Positions 21,602-32,439 of a stretch of DNA of 64,000 nucleotides are shown one piece after another. Each line of letters starts with the position of its first letter. Positions within the stretch are counted from its first letter, which is position 1. Location: positions 6,107,118-6,171,117 of the forward strand of contig BFEA01000006.1 of assembly GCA_003427395.1 (NCBI GenBank), given 5' to 3'. The position numbers were made by a program, and so were the translations under genes. The notes beneath the pieces were generated by a model, which worked only from the letters and a program-made list of their open reading frames with translations, searched no databases and was not told the origin of the DNA. This DNA is from Chara braunii. Taxonomy: Eukaryota > Streptophyta > Charophyceae > Charales > Characeae.

Positions 21602-21686
21602 CAATTGAACTAATCGATTCGATTTGATCATGATTCTGAATCAAAATCAAGATCCAGACGAATCGATTGATTCGTTTGGATAACAA
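21602..21686. repeat. Macrosatellite palindrome, unit 4 (split by insertion)
   Basis: Right arm and most of the left arm. The first bases of the left arm (GTTATCCAA) lie at 21117-21125, before the inserted modular repeat. Confidence 0.85.
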
Positions 21687-22384
21687 TTATTGATTGATTG
21701 ATTGATTGGTTGATTGAATCGATTGATTGATTCATTTGGGAAGAATATGAGTGTGAACGATACACAAAAAGCCTAGTTGCGAAATTACACGAATGTCCGA
21801 GTAGTCGTGTACAAGGAAAGAACATATAATTGCGCTGATAATCTACCGAACTAAAGCAATACAATGAAGTAATGACCCAATGTTCAACCCTCAGGCCACA
21901 CCAACACAGTATCCAAAGTCGCTCCTCTTTGTTTGGGAAAGGGGGGGGGGGGCTGCTGTGATGCAGCTGGCGGCGGGGGAGGGGGGTCAACACGACATAG
22001 TCGGTCTTCCACTCCCCCGACTCGCCACCGTCCCTCCACCCCTTTTCCTCCTCCTCCTCTTCCTCTTTCGCCTCCTCCTCCTCCTCCTCCTCCTCCGCCT
22101 CCTCCTTCCACCTCCTTCTCGGCGATCCTCCTCCTTCCTTCTCCTCCTCCTCCTCGACGATCCTCCTTCCTCCTACTCCTCTTCCTCCTCGTCGCCTCCT
22201 CCTCCTCCTCCTCCTCCTCCCCCTCCTCGTTGGCCCATTCCTTTTCCTCGCAGTCCAACCGATCACGTGTTCGGCCCCATACCGCCCTGACCAACCTTTG
22301 TTTTTCCCCCGTTAATCGATCAGTGAAAAAAAAAAACAAAAAACTATCGGATCAATCAATCAATCGAAAAAAAAAAGAGAAGCA

Positions 22385-22478
22385 GTTATTCAATCGAAGC
22401 GAATCAATCGATTCGATTGGATCTTGATTTTGAATCAAAATCAGGATCCAATCGAATCGATTTATTCGATTGGATAAT
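22385..22478. repeat. Macrosatellite palindrome, unit 5
   Basis: Arms around TTTTGAATCAAAA with minor mismatches. A second partial arm, GATCCAATCGAATCGATTGA, recurs at 22551. Confidence 0.9.
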
Positions 22479-23279
22479 AGTTCTTTTCTTTTTTTTTCCC
22501 TTTTCGATTGATTGATTGATTGATTGAGAGTGAGTGAGTGAGCAAAACCAAGATCCAATCGAATCGATTGATTCGATTGGATAACAATTTTTTTTTTTTT
22601 TTTTTCTCGATTGATTGATTGATTGAGTGAGTGATATGCAAAAAATATGAGTGTGAACAATACACATAAAGCCTAGTTGCGAAATTACACAGATGTCTGA
22701 ATAGTGCTGTACAAGCAAAGAGCATAAATGCACCGAGAATCCATCGAACTATACAATGAAATAATGAGTCAATGTTCAACCCTCAAGGGACACCAACACA
22801 GTATCCAAAGTCGCTCCTCTCTATTCGAGAAGGGGGGGGGGGGCTGTTGCAATGCAGTTGGCGGTGGGGGAGGGGGGTCGACGCGACATAGTCGGCCTTC
22901 CACTCCCCCGACTCGTTGCTGCCCCTCCCTTGCTTTTTCTCCTCCTCCTCTTCCTCTTCCTCCGCCTCCTCCTCCGCCACCACCTCCTCCTCCTTCCTCC
23001 TCCTTCTCCTCCTCCTTCCTCCTCCTTCTTCCTTCTTTCTCCTCTTCCTCCTCCTCCTCTTCCTCCTCACCTCCTCTTCCTCCTCACCTCCTCTTCCTCC
23101 TCCTCCTCCTCGGCCCATTCCTCCTCCTCGCAGCCCAACCGATCACCCGTTCCGCGCTATACCGCCCGGACCAACTTTCTTTTTCCTCGTTAAATTCGTT
23201 AATCGATCAATGAAAAAAAAAAACAAAAAAAAACCTATCGGATTAATCAATCAATCAATCTAAAAAAAAAAGAGAAATT

Positions 23280-23368
23280 GTTATTTAATCGAATCAATTG
23301 ATTCGATTGAATCCTGATTTTGAATCAAAATCAAGATCCAATCGAATCGATTGATATGATCGGATAAC
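23280..23368. repeat. Macrosatellite palindrome, unit 6
   Basis: Same palindrome with a few substitutions (GTTATTTAATCGAATC ... GATCGGATAAC). Confidence 0.88.
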
Positions 23369-24192
23369 AACTTTTTTTTTTATTATAGATTCATTGATTG
23401 ATTGATTGACACAAATGTCCAAGTACTCGTGTACAAGGAGAGAGCATAATTCCACCGAGGATCCATCGAAATAGAGCAATACAATGAAGTAATGTGCCAA
23501 TGTTCAAGCCCTCAGGCCACACCAACACAGTATTCAAAGTCGCTCATGACTCTTTGGGAAAGGGGGGGGGGGCCGCTGCGATGCAGCTGGCGGCGGGGGG
23601 AGGGGGATCGACGCGACACAATCGCCCTTCCACTGCCCTGACTCGGTGCCGCCCCTCCCCCCCTTTTCCTCCTCCTCCTCCTCCTCCTTCTCCTCCTCCT
23701 CCTCCTCCTCCGCCTCCTCCTCCTCCTCCGCCTCTTCCTCCCCCTCTGTCTCCTCCTCCTTTCTCCTCCTCGGCGATCCTCCTTCCTCCTTATCGGTGAT
23801 CCTCCTTCCTCCTCATCGGCGATACTCCTTCCTCCTCATCGGCGATCCTCTGCCTTCCTCCTTTTTCCTCCTCCTCCTCCTCCTCGATGATCCTCCTCCT
23901 CGGCGATCCTCCTTCCGCCTCGTCCTTCTCTTCCTCCCCCGCCTCCTCCTCGACGATCCTCCTCCTTCCTCCTTCTTTCTTCTCCTCCTCCTCCTCCTTG
24001 GCGATCCTCCTTTGTCCTCGTCCTCCTCTTCCTCCTTCGCCTCCTCCTCAACGATCATCCTCCTCCCTCCTTCTTTCTCCATCTCCTCTTCCTTCCTCCT
24101 TCTTTCTCCTCCTCCTCCTCCGCTTCCTCGTCCTCCTCCGTCGTCGCCTCCTCGTCCTCCTCCTCCGCCTTCTCCTCCTCCGCCGCCTCCTC

Positions 24193-24662
24193 CCACAAGC
24201 GGTCATCGGGTAGCTGAAAATTCTGGAATGAAAATTATGAAGTGAGAGTTTTGGGCAGTCTGAAAATCCCGAATGGTCCTGAAGTGGTGAAAGGTCAGAA
24301 TACCCTAAAAACCACCTGTTTAGGCAGGATGCATCCTGAAGTGGTGAAGGGTATCCTAAAGTGGTCAAGTGAAAGTTTTGGGCAGTCTGAAAATCCTGAA
24401 TGGTCCTGAAGTGGTGAAAGGTCCGAAGACCATGAAAACCACCCTTCACCACTCGAGGATGCAGCCTGCCTAAACATGTGGTTTTCAGGGTCTTTGGAGT
24501 TTTCACCACTTCAGGACCATTCAGGATTTTCAGACCTGAATGGTCCTTAAGTGGTGAAAGGTCCGAAGACCCTGAAAACCACCTGTTTAGGCAAGCTGCA
24601 TCCTGAAGTGGTGAAGGGTGTTGTGAAGTGGTGATGAAAAATACAACCGTTGTTAACCTTCT
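24193..24662. mobile_element. Modular repeat, copy 2
   Basis: About 470 bp, collinear with 21125-21590 along its whole length: CACAAGCGGTCATCGGGTAG at the start, GAAAAATACAACCGTTGTTAACC at the end, with the same direct and inverted AAGTGGTGAAAGGTCCGAAG modules. Inserted inside a (TCC)n tract. Confidence 0.82.
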
Positions 24663-25300
24663 CTCCCTCCTCCTTCTCCTCCTCCTCCTCAGCCTCCTCC
24701 CCCTCCCCCTCCACCGCCTCCTCCTCGTCCGCCTCCTCCTCCTCCTCCTCCTCCTCCTCTTCCTCGTATTCTGCATCTTCTTCTTCATCCTTCTCCCCCT
24801 CTTCCTCTTCCTCTTCCCCCTCCTCGTCTTCTACTTATTTTTTTTCCTTTTCCCCCTTCTCCTCCTCGTTGCCTTCTACATAGCACTTGTGCAGGGTATA
24901 TACACGGCAACTCCTGGGCATGTAGCAGCTGAGGAGGAGGAGGAGGAAGAAGAGAAGAACTACAAGACGATGAGGAGGAAGAGGAGGACGAGGAGGAAGA
25001 GGAGGAGGAGGAGGAGGAGGAGGAGGAAAAAAAAGAAGATGAGGAGGTGGAGGAGGACGAGGAGGAAGAGGAGGAGGAGGAGGAGGAACATGAAAAAGAA
25101 GAAGATGAGGAGGTGGAGGGCGAAGAGGAGGAGGAGGAGGAGGACGACGACAAGGAAGAGAGGAAGAAGAAGAAGAAGAGGAGGAGGAAGAGGAAGAGGA
25201 GGACGATGAGGAGGATGAAGAAGAAGATGAGGAGGTGGAGGAGAAGAGCGAGGAAGAGGAGGAGGAGGAAGGGGAGGTAGAGGAAGAGGTGGTGGAGGAA
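24663..25300. repeat. Facing (TCC)n and (GGA)n arrays
   Basis: TCC-rich strand at 24663-24865 and GGA-rich strand at 24930-25295, separated by about 65 bases containing CACTTGTGCAGGGTATATAC. The halves are mutually complementary in composition and could form a very large hairpin or triplex. Glu/Arg- and Ser/Leu-rich frames on both strands are repeat artefacts. Confidence 0.93.
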
Positions 25301-25978
25301 GAGGTGGTGGAGGCGGCTGAAGGGGGATAACGACCGAACGTTCACCTCATTGCAGCAGGAGGAGGACTCTCCCGGCGAAGGCTCCAGCAGCGGCGGCGAT
25401 GGCTCCAGCAGCACAACAGCGGGGCAGTGGGGAAACGAGGCAGCATGCCGTCAGTGCCGACAGGCCCAACACACAGGCAGCAGGAGGGGATGAGCAGCAG
25501 GCACCACGGCAACGGGGCAGCGCCGCACCGACTGTTGCTGGGGATGAGCGCCAACTCCTCGAAAAGCCTGGGCCAAATTCGAATTCAAAAATTCGCCCGA
25601 TCCGGACCGTCGATGTCAGTCGATCGACGACCCAGATCGGGCCATCACTATTTCAAATCCAGTAAGGCCCTTACAGGATCCGCCTCCAAGGTGGGGTTCT
25701 AGATGGTCATCAAAACCCCTGCTCACCCCTAAACCCCTTAAAAAAGATCTGGGCCTATTTTGCGCAGGTCCCGGAATGGTAATTTTCGGGTTCTTCCGGG
25801 CCCCTTTTTCCAGTCGGATAAAACGGATGGTCCAGGACCATCCGGATATCCGGGAAAATAACTTAGAAAATAAGGTTGTGGATCTTTTGGAGATCTATGA
25901 CCCCATTTGTATTTTTAATTTTGAAGTTCATATGCATTTAAAAAAAATAAAAAACCTAAAAAACTGAAAAAAAAACTA
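25301..25978. other. Unassigned spacer
   Basis: No gene recognised. Contains GCAGCAGG-type words near 25395-25510 and a short ATCCGGATATCCGG stretch near 25845 recalling the MITE at 7287. Confidence 0.5.
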
Positions 25979-26165
25979 GACACACACACACATAGACAAT
26001 GCCTCTCACAAACACACACACACACGCATACGCACACGCACACACGTATGCACATACACACACACACATAGGTTTACACACACACACACGCACGCACACA
26101 CACGCATAAACACAAACACAAACACAATCACAAACACAAACAAACACATGCACACACACACACGC
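25979..26165. repeat. Degenerate (CA)n microsatellite
   Basis: CA-rich run with CG and TA interruptions. The Cys/Val-rich minus-strand frame here is an artefact. Confidence 0.95.
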
Positions 26166-26856
26166 ACACGTGCACCCCCTAACCCCCTAACCCCCAGCCT
26201 CCCCCTCCAAAAAAATGTCCCCATCCCCCAAATTGTTTTTTCCATGCAACCTCCCCTATGACATCCCCTGTACTCGCGCAAACGCCTAAAGTGCGGTCGT
26301 TATTTTTTTTACGAGTTTGCACAGTGAAAAACGCTTTGAGCGTGTTTGACCGCACGGGGGGGGGGGGGGGGTTAAACGCTTCTGCTTGCTCTTAAGCGCA
26401 CTCATACGGTTTCACAACCAACCCCAACTATGGCTGGGCTTCGAGGAAGAAGACGACCTCGCCCAACATAGCGCAGCAACACTCCAACAACTGACGGGCA
26501 AAGTTTTCCCAACAGCCTGAAAAAAAAAAAAAAAAACGAACCAAATTTCCTGCTCACTACTTCTACCGACGGACAAAACCTACAACAGGCTCCCAGACAA
26601 TAGTTGAAGATCCATATGTATCTAGATATAAATCTAGGAAAAGGGGACCCGAACCTAGGACAATGCAAAAGCGAAAAGGCTGAATGGCCTACGACTGCCA
26701 CATAGGGACTACTAGTGACAGATCCAATGATCAAGTCCGATAGGGCACAACACTCACAAACAAAACACACAAGTTAAGAGTCACGACAACAAGTCTTGCA
26801 AAACTCAAATCAAAGAAACAACAAGTGAACAAATTACACAGTTGAACACTTAGTGT
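26166..26856. other. Unassigned spacer
   Basis: No gene recognised. Includes a run of 17 G at about 26356-26372 and an A run at 26520. Confidence 0.5.
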
Positions 26857-27500
26857 ACAATGCCACTGGGAACTGCAATTTATTGCATCTCCTTGCTGTC
26901 CACCCAGCAGATAGAGAGTTGGGCAAACCTCTTATGACTAACTTGAATGACCTTCGAGAAGCACTCAAAGGCATAGAAGATAAGAAGACGTCCGACCTCG
27001 ATTCTTTCCCAAAAGAATTTTGGCTATATTTTTGGGATGTTTTCAATACCATTTTGCAGGATTATGTCCAGGCTGTTATAGTGGAAGGCACGTTTGGGGA
27101 GATGCTCAGCAGGGGGTGAGAACGCTGATGTACATGGAAGGGGAGAAAAACGATATAAAAAATTATCATTCTATCACTTGTCTCACCCTGCCTTACGAGA
27201 GGGTTGTCAAGGTACTAACGAATAGTTTCCTCCCCTATCTACATCGCCTGATCCACCATGATCAGATGGGATCCATGTCACAATGCAATATCTAGGATAA
27301 CATGCGGCTCGTTAATGAAATGATCAAATACGCTCGACATCGCTGGCGAGATAAGGCCATTTTATTGACGACTTTGAAAAAGCTTATGACGATGTCGATT
27401 GGGACTTTATGGACGGTTGTTTTTCAAAACGAATTTTGGGGAGAGTTTTCGTGCATGGATCTCTACAATGGGAAGGATTGCAGCAACAAACATGATGGTT
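26857..27500 (+). pseudogene. LINE RT fragment
   Basis: Plus-strand pieces in order: LNDLREALKGIEDKKTSDLD and EFWLYFWDVF (RT fingers lead-in), EGTFGEMLSRG, KNDIKNYHSITCLTLPYERV (the N-Y-R-P-I-S-L motif), LIHHDQMGSM, then a degraded I-L-L-x-D-F-E-K-A-Y-D block read as LLTTLKKLMTMSIGTLWTVV. These are motifs 0 to A of a non-LTR reverse transcriptase. Frameshifts at about 27118 and stops at 27293 and 27500 inactivate it. The endonuclease and the rest of the RT are not seen next to it. Confidence 0.8.
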
Positions 27501-27925
27501 AAACCACCAGTCTCCATGATGGCAAAAGATCACAGTCCAGAGAGCGAGAGCTGCAAATGAGGGTAGCTCGGCGACTTTTGTTTTCAATTACAAATAGGCT
27601 GGTTGGAAAAGGTATGACTTTTCCCGACTCATAAGGACGTTGTTTTCGAGGCGAGGTTGGACATCTACTAAAAAAAAAAAAAAAAAAAGGCTGCGAATGA
27701 AATCCGAACCACAGTTGTTGGGAAAATGTTGCCTTGTGCAGCAGGCTATGAGACAAAGGGCGTCGCTTTATTACGCTCCACATGCAAAAAAAACAACAAA
27801 TATGACAATGTATCTTTCCATGTTTCAGTGGATTATTCAAACTCATTTTGAACATTTGGTGAGAACCGATCCAATACGGGAGGGTCGTCTCTATGTTATT
27901 CACGACACACACACAAAAGACAAAA
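27501..27925. other. Unassigned spacer
   Basis: Starts with TTAAACCACCAGT, one end of the TTAA element family, but no matching right end is visible. Otherwise nothing recognised. Confidence 0.5.
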
Positions 27926-28210
27926 ACATTTGGCGGTGTATGTAATCATGTTCCTGCAGAAGATTCATTCACATTTCACATCATATGTGGGAAGGAGAGA
28001 TGAAGGATCAATGACAAACACAAAAAACAAAAACATTTGGAGGTGTATCTTACCACGTTCCAACAGAAGATTGATTTGCATTTCACCATATGTGGTGAGG
28101 ACCAATGGAGACCCAAAGACACACCAAAGGCAAACATTTAGTGGTGTATCTTACCATGTTCCAACGAAAGATTCATTCTCATTTCACCATGTTTGGTGAG
28201 GACTGGACGA
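27926..28210. repeat. ~105-bp tandem repeat, three copies
   Basis: Copies start ACATTTGG at 27926 and 28033 and ACATTTAG at 28134. Each contains GGTGTAT, a GTTCC word, AGATTCATT and TTTCAC...ATGT. Related wording (ACGTTGTAGTAGAAGATTCA) recurs near 47300. Confidence 0.88.
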
Positions 28211-28409
28211 GGTCCGAAACTTGACGATACAGTGCCAAATGAGAAAATGGATCATCTGCTAGATACACTACCAGTGTCTCCTGCTTTGATGGAAAGCTTG
28301 GTGACAGTTATCGAGAGGCCATAATTGGTAAAAACAATATATAAAAAAACTGGAAAAAATATTGTTCACTATAGAAGAAAAAAAAAATCACTGCCATAAC
28401 TCCACAGTG

Positions 28410-28977
28410 GGTTTAGCCTAAGTAGCAAATCTGGATATCTGTCAGACCAATTGTATCTTGAATTTTCAATCGGATGAAATTTCCGGATTAATTCCGGATA
28501 TGGAAAATCCGGCCCTACGCAAAATATTTTTTTTTTACCGAAAAAAAATTCAAAAAAATGTGGAAAAAAATTATGATGTTCATATCAATGATGTGAACAA
28601 CTTTTGGCTTGAGACCGTCTTTAATTACTCGACAGATATGAAGATAAAAAATAAAACTGAACAAGAAAATAATATTTAGATAAAAAATATAGAATGAATT
28701 AAGCATCCCCCCTCTAAACCCCTTTGTTCCCTATCTTATCCCCTTTGAACCCTTCTAGGCCCTATCAAGCTTTTCATGAAATAGGAACGTAGTTCTATTG
28801 TATTTTGCATGCGCAATATCACTTTTTTTTTTTTTTTTTTTTTTTGCTTTTGTAACTTTTTTTTATGCCTTTTTTTTTAATCATTCGAATTTCCGGATGA
28901 TCCTACCCCCCGATCATCCAGCCAGATAATCCGACCAGATTATCCAGCCAGATAACCCATGCTACCTAGGGTTTAGC
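28410..28977. mobile_element. hAT-like MITE with 8-bp TSD, copy 2
   Basis: 552-bp body (28418-28969) flanked by perfect 8-bp duplications GGTTTAGC at 28410-28417 and 28970-28977. Same ends (CTAAGTAGCA / CTAGGTAGCA on the opposite strand) and same interior as 7295-7849, about 90 percent identical by eye. The different target duplications show independent insertions. Confidence 0.88.
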
Positions 28978-29160
28978 AGATACATTCGTTGAAAGTGTCA
29001 CTTAGGACTTTCAATTGGGGCACGACCCTCTTTAACAGTGAGCGTCTGGTAGTAGGAAAACAGATTTAAAAAACCGGCCTACCAGTCCTGCGTATTTGTT
29101 CAAGGCGCGGGAACCGTTGGTTTAATAAGTACTTGTCCCCCCCCTTTGTTCAAATTCCAA

Positions 29161-29330
29161 GGGTCGGTCAGACAAGGGGACTCGGTTGCTCCACTGTTGT
29201 TTATCTTGGTCATTGACGCACTGGCAACTATAATCTGGTCCACTCCCGTAATAAATTGATATCTTGGAGCTTCCCTATCACTTAGTTCCCGTCACATTTC
29301 TCGTTTGTAGACGACCATCGACTTGGTCAA
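29161..29330 (+). pseudogene. LINE RT palm motifs
   Basis: The frame from 29161 gives G-S-V-R-Q-G-D-S-V-A-P-L-L-F, the R-Q-G-x-P-L-x-P-L-L-F motif B of LINE RTs. After a frameshift, S-F-V-D-D-H-R-L-G is the F-A-D-D catalytic motif. A stop follows at about 29258. Confidence 0.82.
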
Positions 29331-30785
29331 AGCTATACCATCCGCCCTGGTCGCCTTCAAACATATCATTCACACTTTTCAAAGCGTGGCGGACATGAAG
29401 TGAATCGGGGTACCAAAACGAAGGGGCGGTGGTTGTCCTCAAATGGAGCAGGCCCCTTTGATTGACCTTCGATGAATTGGAAACATAAGAAGGACGCAGC
29501 TATAATTCTGAGCGTTAGACTCACAACAATGGGGACGCCGAAAGACCATGGGGAGGTGTTGGTCGAAACCGCCATCAAAAGAATGACTAATTTGGACGAC
29601 CTCGCTTCTAAGACGAACACTCACAATCAACAACGTCATTTTGACTACCATCTGTTATAAGAAAACCTTTTGAAAGATCCCGGACACTGACCTTGCACAC
29701 CTCAAGTGCACTGCCTAGGCATACATGTAGAAACACGATCATGAGCAGGGCAAGTGCCTTAAACAGGTGGCCTGAAAATATATAGCGCGACTGAATAACC
29801 GGGCTGGGTTAGAACTCATTGACTCGACAGATGAAATTAAAGTTTTAATCTTTAAAGTTATCATCCGTTTGTTGATGGCAAAGAGGTGCCTAGGGTTCAA
29901 TCGACCTACATACATATACGAATTTGGCTTTGGACTCCCCTGTAGACCGCCTTATAAACCTGCTTCGATGGCTAACAAATCCCTATCGAACGGTGTGGTT
30001 TCCCTGTGAACAAAAAAGGATGGAAAAAAAAAAAGGCTGCAAAATGAGACCTTAAGCATGATACACTTTGGCCTGACATCATTCGTCTGTAGAGGAATAT
30101 GGGCCCTACGAAGAAGCTCACTCTAGCCAGATGGCATGAGGCCTGGCGATAACTAGTTTTCGGTAATGTTAGGGATGTAAACGAAAACACATTCTTTGTC
30201 GCTGCTGGTCGCAGTGACTCACCTGGGTGGCTTAAGGAATTTACATTGTGGGCGACTTATGGGACATTTCAACCAACACATTGAAGTCTGTACCTCAGTT
30301 GCAAGCAATCTTGAAGTGCAGTAAAAACCCTAAGGAAAACTTCAGCTTTTGCAGGAAGCATGCCCCTTGAACAAGGTGGTGGCGCTAAAAATAGGCCCCA
30401 CAGTTGCAAAGGGTGATTAGGTAACCAAAGCTGACTCTAACCCCAACATCATAACTAAAGAGTTGCTACGTGCAAAAAAAAAGGGGGCGGTCCTACATTC
30501 ATATGACCCCTTTCTAGGAGGTGCAAGATGGTCCTCGTAAGGAATGCCAAACGACCTAGACTACAACTTTCCCTATGCACTTCTGACATGTATATAGGTG
30601 TTGGGTAACGAGGAGGATGTATGGTGGGATTATGAGACGTCAATTCTGATTTGTGATTTCCCATTTGCTCTAGAAGAATAAAAGAGGCCAACTCAAAAAC
30701 CCATTCAGGTTTGGCAATTTACGGTTAAGGTAGGTTATCGCCATACACGCAAAGCCCACCCCTCCACTCCTGTGCTGCAGAGGAG

Positions 30786-31148
30786 ATGTGCCATGGACTC
30801 TCTGCTGCCACCAATAACCATAGGGAATATACCTTGGCACACATATACCCATATGATCATGCCTGCCTCACACCAGACCCTTGGGTGGCAGATCTTGCAC
30901 ACTTGTCTGTCCACGCAGATTGGTTGACCTCCTATACCAAACGTGAGGAAAAATGGATCTTATTCCCGATCTTCACACATTGCAGTCAACAAAGGAGAGC
31001 AAATATGGAACACCGCTTTCTCGCTTGTCTGACTGTTGTGCATCTATGGAGGTGGTGGGACGCCCTCTTACATTCCCTAACCGACTCTCCCTCCCCGTGG
31101 GATATTAGTATAATCCTGTTTGGAAGAGCGAGGGACCACCCTCCTTAG
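30786..31148 (+). pseudogene. LINE C-terminal zinc-binding region
   Basis: A 120-codon open frame with REYTLAHIYPYDHACLTPD, then RRANMEHRFLACLTVVHLWRWWDAL. The E-H-R-F-L-x-C-x-x-x-x-x-L-W-x-W pattern is that of the RT-associated zinc-binding domain. The first Cys pair is not clear. Confidence 0.7.
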
Positions 31149-31206
31149 TGAACAACCTTCCAACCCAACCTATTCAGATGCACCCTGCTCGCTATATTAG
31201 TGGTCA

Positions 31207-31262
31207 CTTGGTGAACGTTGTCGGAGCAGAAACCCTTACAAGGGTATCTGCTCGGTGTTTTT
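31207..31262. repeat. Hairpin-bearing dispersed repeat (+ copy)
   Basis: AACGTTGTCGGAGCAG, AAACCCTTACAAGGGTAT and CTGCTCGG form a hairpin. The reverse complement of almost the same sequence is at 48840-48895. Confidence 0.75.
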
Positions 31263-31947
31263 GAATGTCGGACGTTGTCAGACTTCTTAGTTTTTTTTTG
31301 ACTTGATGAGGTTGACGTTTGCCAAAAGTTTATTCAAACTAACCTATGACCGAGAAACAATAATTTTTATGAACCTTAGTCTGGACGTCTGCGGCGCCCG
31401 AGAGTAATGGCGGTAATCGAAAGTGTGGCCGGTTATACACGGTCCCTAGCAAGACCGCAACGCCATACGATCATAGGTAATGCCAGAAATAGATTTATCC
31501 TACCTAAAATAAGGATGTGCGGCTCTAAAGCCTCATGATTCAGTGCCTATGTGGCTGGTAAGGGTAGCTGGGTCAAGTGCGCGATGTGGTATGAGAAGGA
31601 AGGGGCAGTCCAACGGCCAGGCGTGACCGTCACTGGTTAGGGATACCAATTTGTATGCTGGGAGAGCAGCGGGGCAAAAACTCGTCTTAGAGAAGAGCAA
31701 CTCCTTCTACAGACGTAGAAGGAGCTAGCCCAATATGATATGATGTCGGAGTTTCACCCTGGAGACTGAGGGATTGAGTTCGAAGCGCCCTACTATAGGT
31801 TAGTTCTTTTTTAACAGAAGCATATGGGAGTGGTTAATCTTAACTGCGCGATTGTTGAAATCTCACAACTAAGATCAGCCACGCGAATTCAAAGTGGCCC
31901 CCGTGCAAGGATGACACACATGAATCGAGAAATGGTCCGAACTTTTT
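31263..31947. other. Unassigned spacer
   Basis: No gene recognised. AACTCCTTCTACAGACGTAGAAGGAGCTAG near 31700 is a hairpin with a loose resemblance to 48280-48300. Confidence 0.5.
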
Positions 31948-32310
31948 ATGGGACCTGTATTTCAACAGTTCGTCGGTGCGCCACGAGGGCGCATGAAACT
32001 GAAACGTTGTCAACTGCATTGGTTCTGCAGAGGGGCCTTTCTCGGCCGCGTCATGCAGGATTTTGCAGGATTTCGTCGCAGAGCATTGCCGCTCTGGTCG
32101 AGTGCGCCAACCATACCTCTCGCAAACCCCTACAACATGATAGAGTCACACGAGGTACAACTTACCTCCACCCGTGAGAGTTGTAACCATCCCTTTGGTG
32201 GACGTATCCCCGCCGAGCTATCGAACCACATGCGGAGGCTTTCCGTATGCAATCACAAAGGTAGCCCGACCGAGGGCGTTTCTCGTTCACTATAGCATAG
32301 GGGGTGTGCG
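31948..32310 (+). repeat. Hairpin block 1, shared head
   Basis: Collinear with 37725-38000: GTCATGCAGGAT / GTCACGCAGGAT, CGAGGTACAACTTACCTC, GGNGTATCCCNGCNGAGNTATCG, CACATGCGNAGGCTTT, CGACCGAGGG and GCATAGNGGGTNCGCG. Both copies have open frames (plus strand: G-G-R-I-P-A-E-L-S-x-H-M-R-R-L; minus strand: L-R-M-W-x-D-x-S-A-G-I-R-x-P-K-G). I cannot tell whether either was ever coding. Identity is about 65-70 percent. Confidence 0.75.
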
Positions 32311-32439
32311 AGGTTAACGCCTGAATCAGAACCGTGCACAAATCGTCGCCCGAGGCGCTGATCTCTCAAACGCGACCCTACGTCGATCGACTAGGACGGT
32401 TAAATCTAACCACATGATACATCTCACGACTAGGATTTA

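Larger units (their letters stand above)
17201..24192 (+). repeat. Macrosatellite of ~0.85-0.95 kb units (about 7 units)
   Basis: Head-to-tail units, each with the same order of parts: GTGTGAACGATACAC and AAGCCTAGTTGCGAAAT; GAGAATCCATCGAACTAAAGC; CAATGTTCAACCCTCAGGCC; a G-run with GCTGGCGGCGGGG; a long (TCC)n stretch; GTCCAACCGATCACGCGTTC; an A-rich run; a ~90-bp palindrome; and (GATT)n. Unit starts are near 17201, 18155, 19580, 20431, 21751, 22651 and 23409 (the last is truncated at its start). Units 2 and 4 are lengthened by insertions at 18776 and 21125. The long Pro/Ser/Arg/Glu reading frames in it come from (TCC)n/(GGA)n and are not genes. Base 19760 is n. Confidence 0.95.
29040..31160 (+). 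mobile_element. LINE remnant (RT C-terminal half to zinc-binding domain)
   Basis: Plus-strand decayed LINE beginning within the RT (GSVRQGDSVAPLLFILVIDA at 29161-29220, S-F-V-D-D at 29309-29323), continuing through scattered post-RT pieces and ending in a zf-RVT-like frame at 30786-31148. Its 5' half is missing. It is more eroded than the LINE at 58.6 kb. Confidence 0.78.

Noticed and set aside
17323-25300. Many long Pro/Ser-, Arg/Glu- and Leu-rich open frames on both strands
   Set aside because: They follow (TCC)n/(GGA)n and (GATT)n repeats, occur in several frames at once and have no conserved non-repeat part. Repeat artefacts, not genes.
25399-25702. Two overlapping ~90-codon frames
   Set aside because: Low-complexity Gln/Gly-rich composition, no family similarity and mutually exclusive frames.
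26174-26200. Telomere-like CCCCCTAACCCCCTAACCCCC
   Set aside because: Only two to three units, and not the CCCTAAA plant motif. Too short and different.
27499-27560. Fifth TTAA-flanked element starting TTAAACCACCAGT
   Set aside because: Only the left end is visible. No matching right end with TTAA within several hundred bases.
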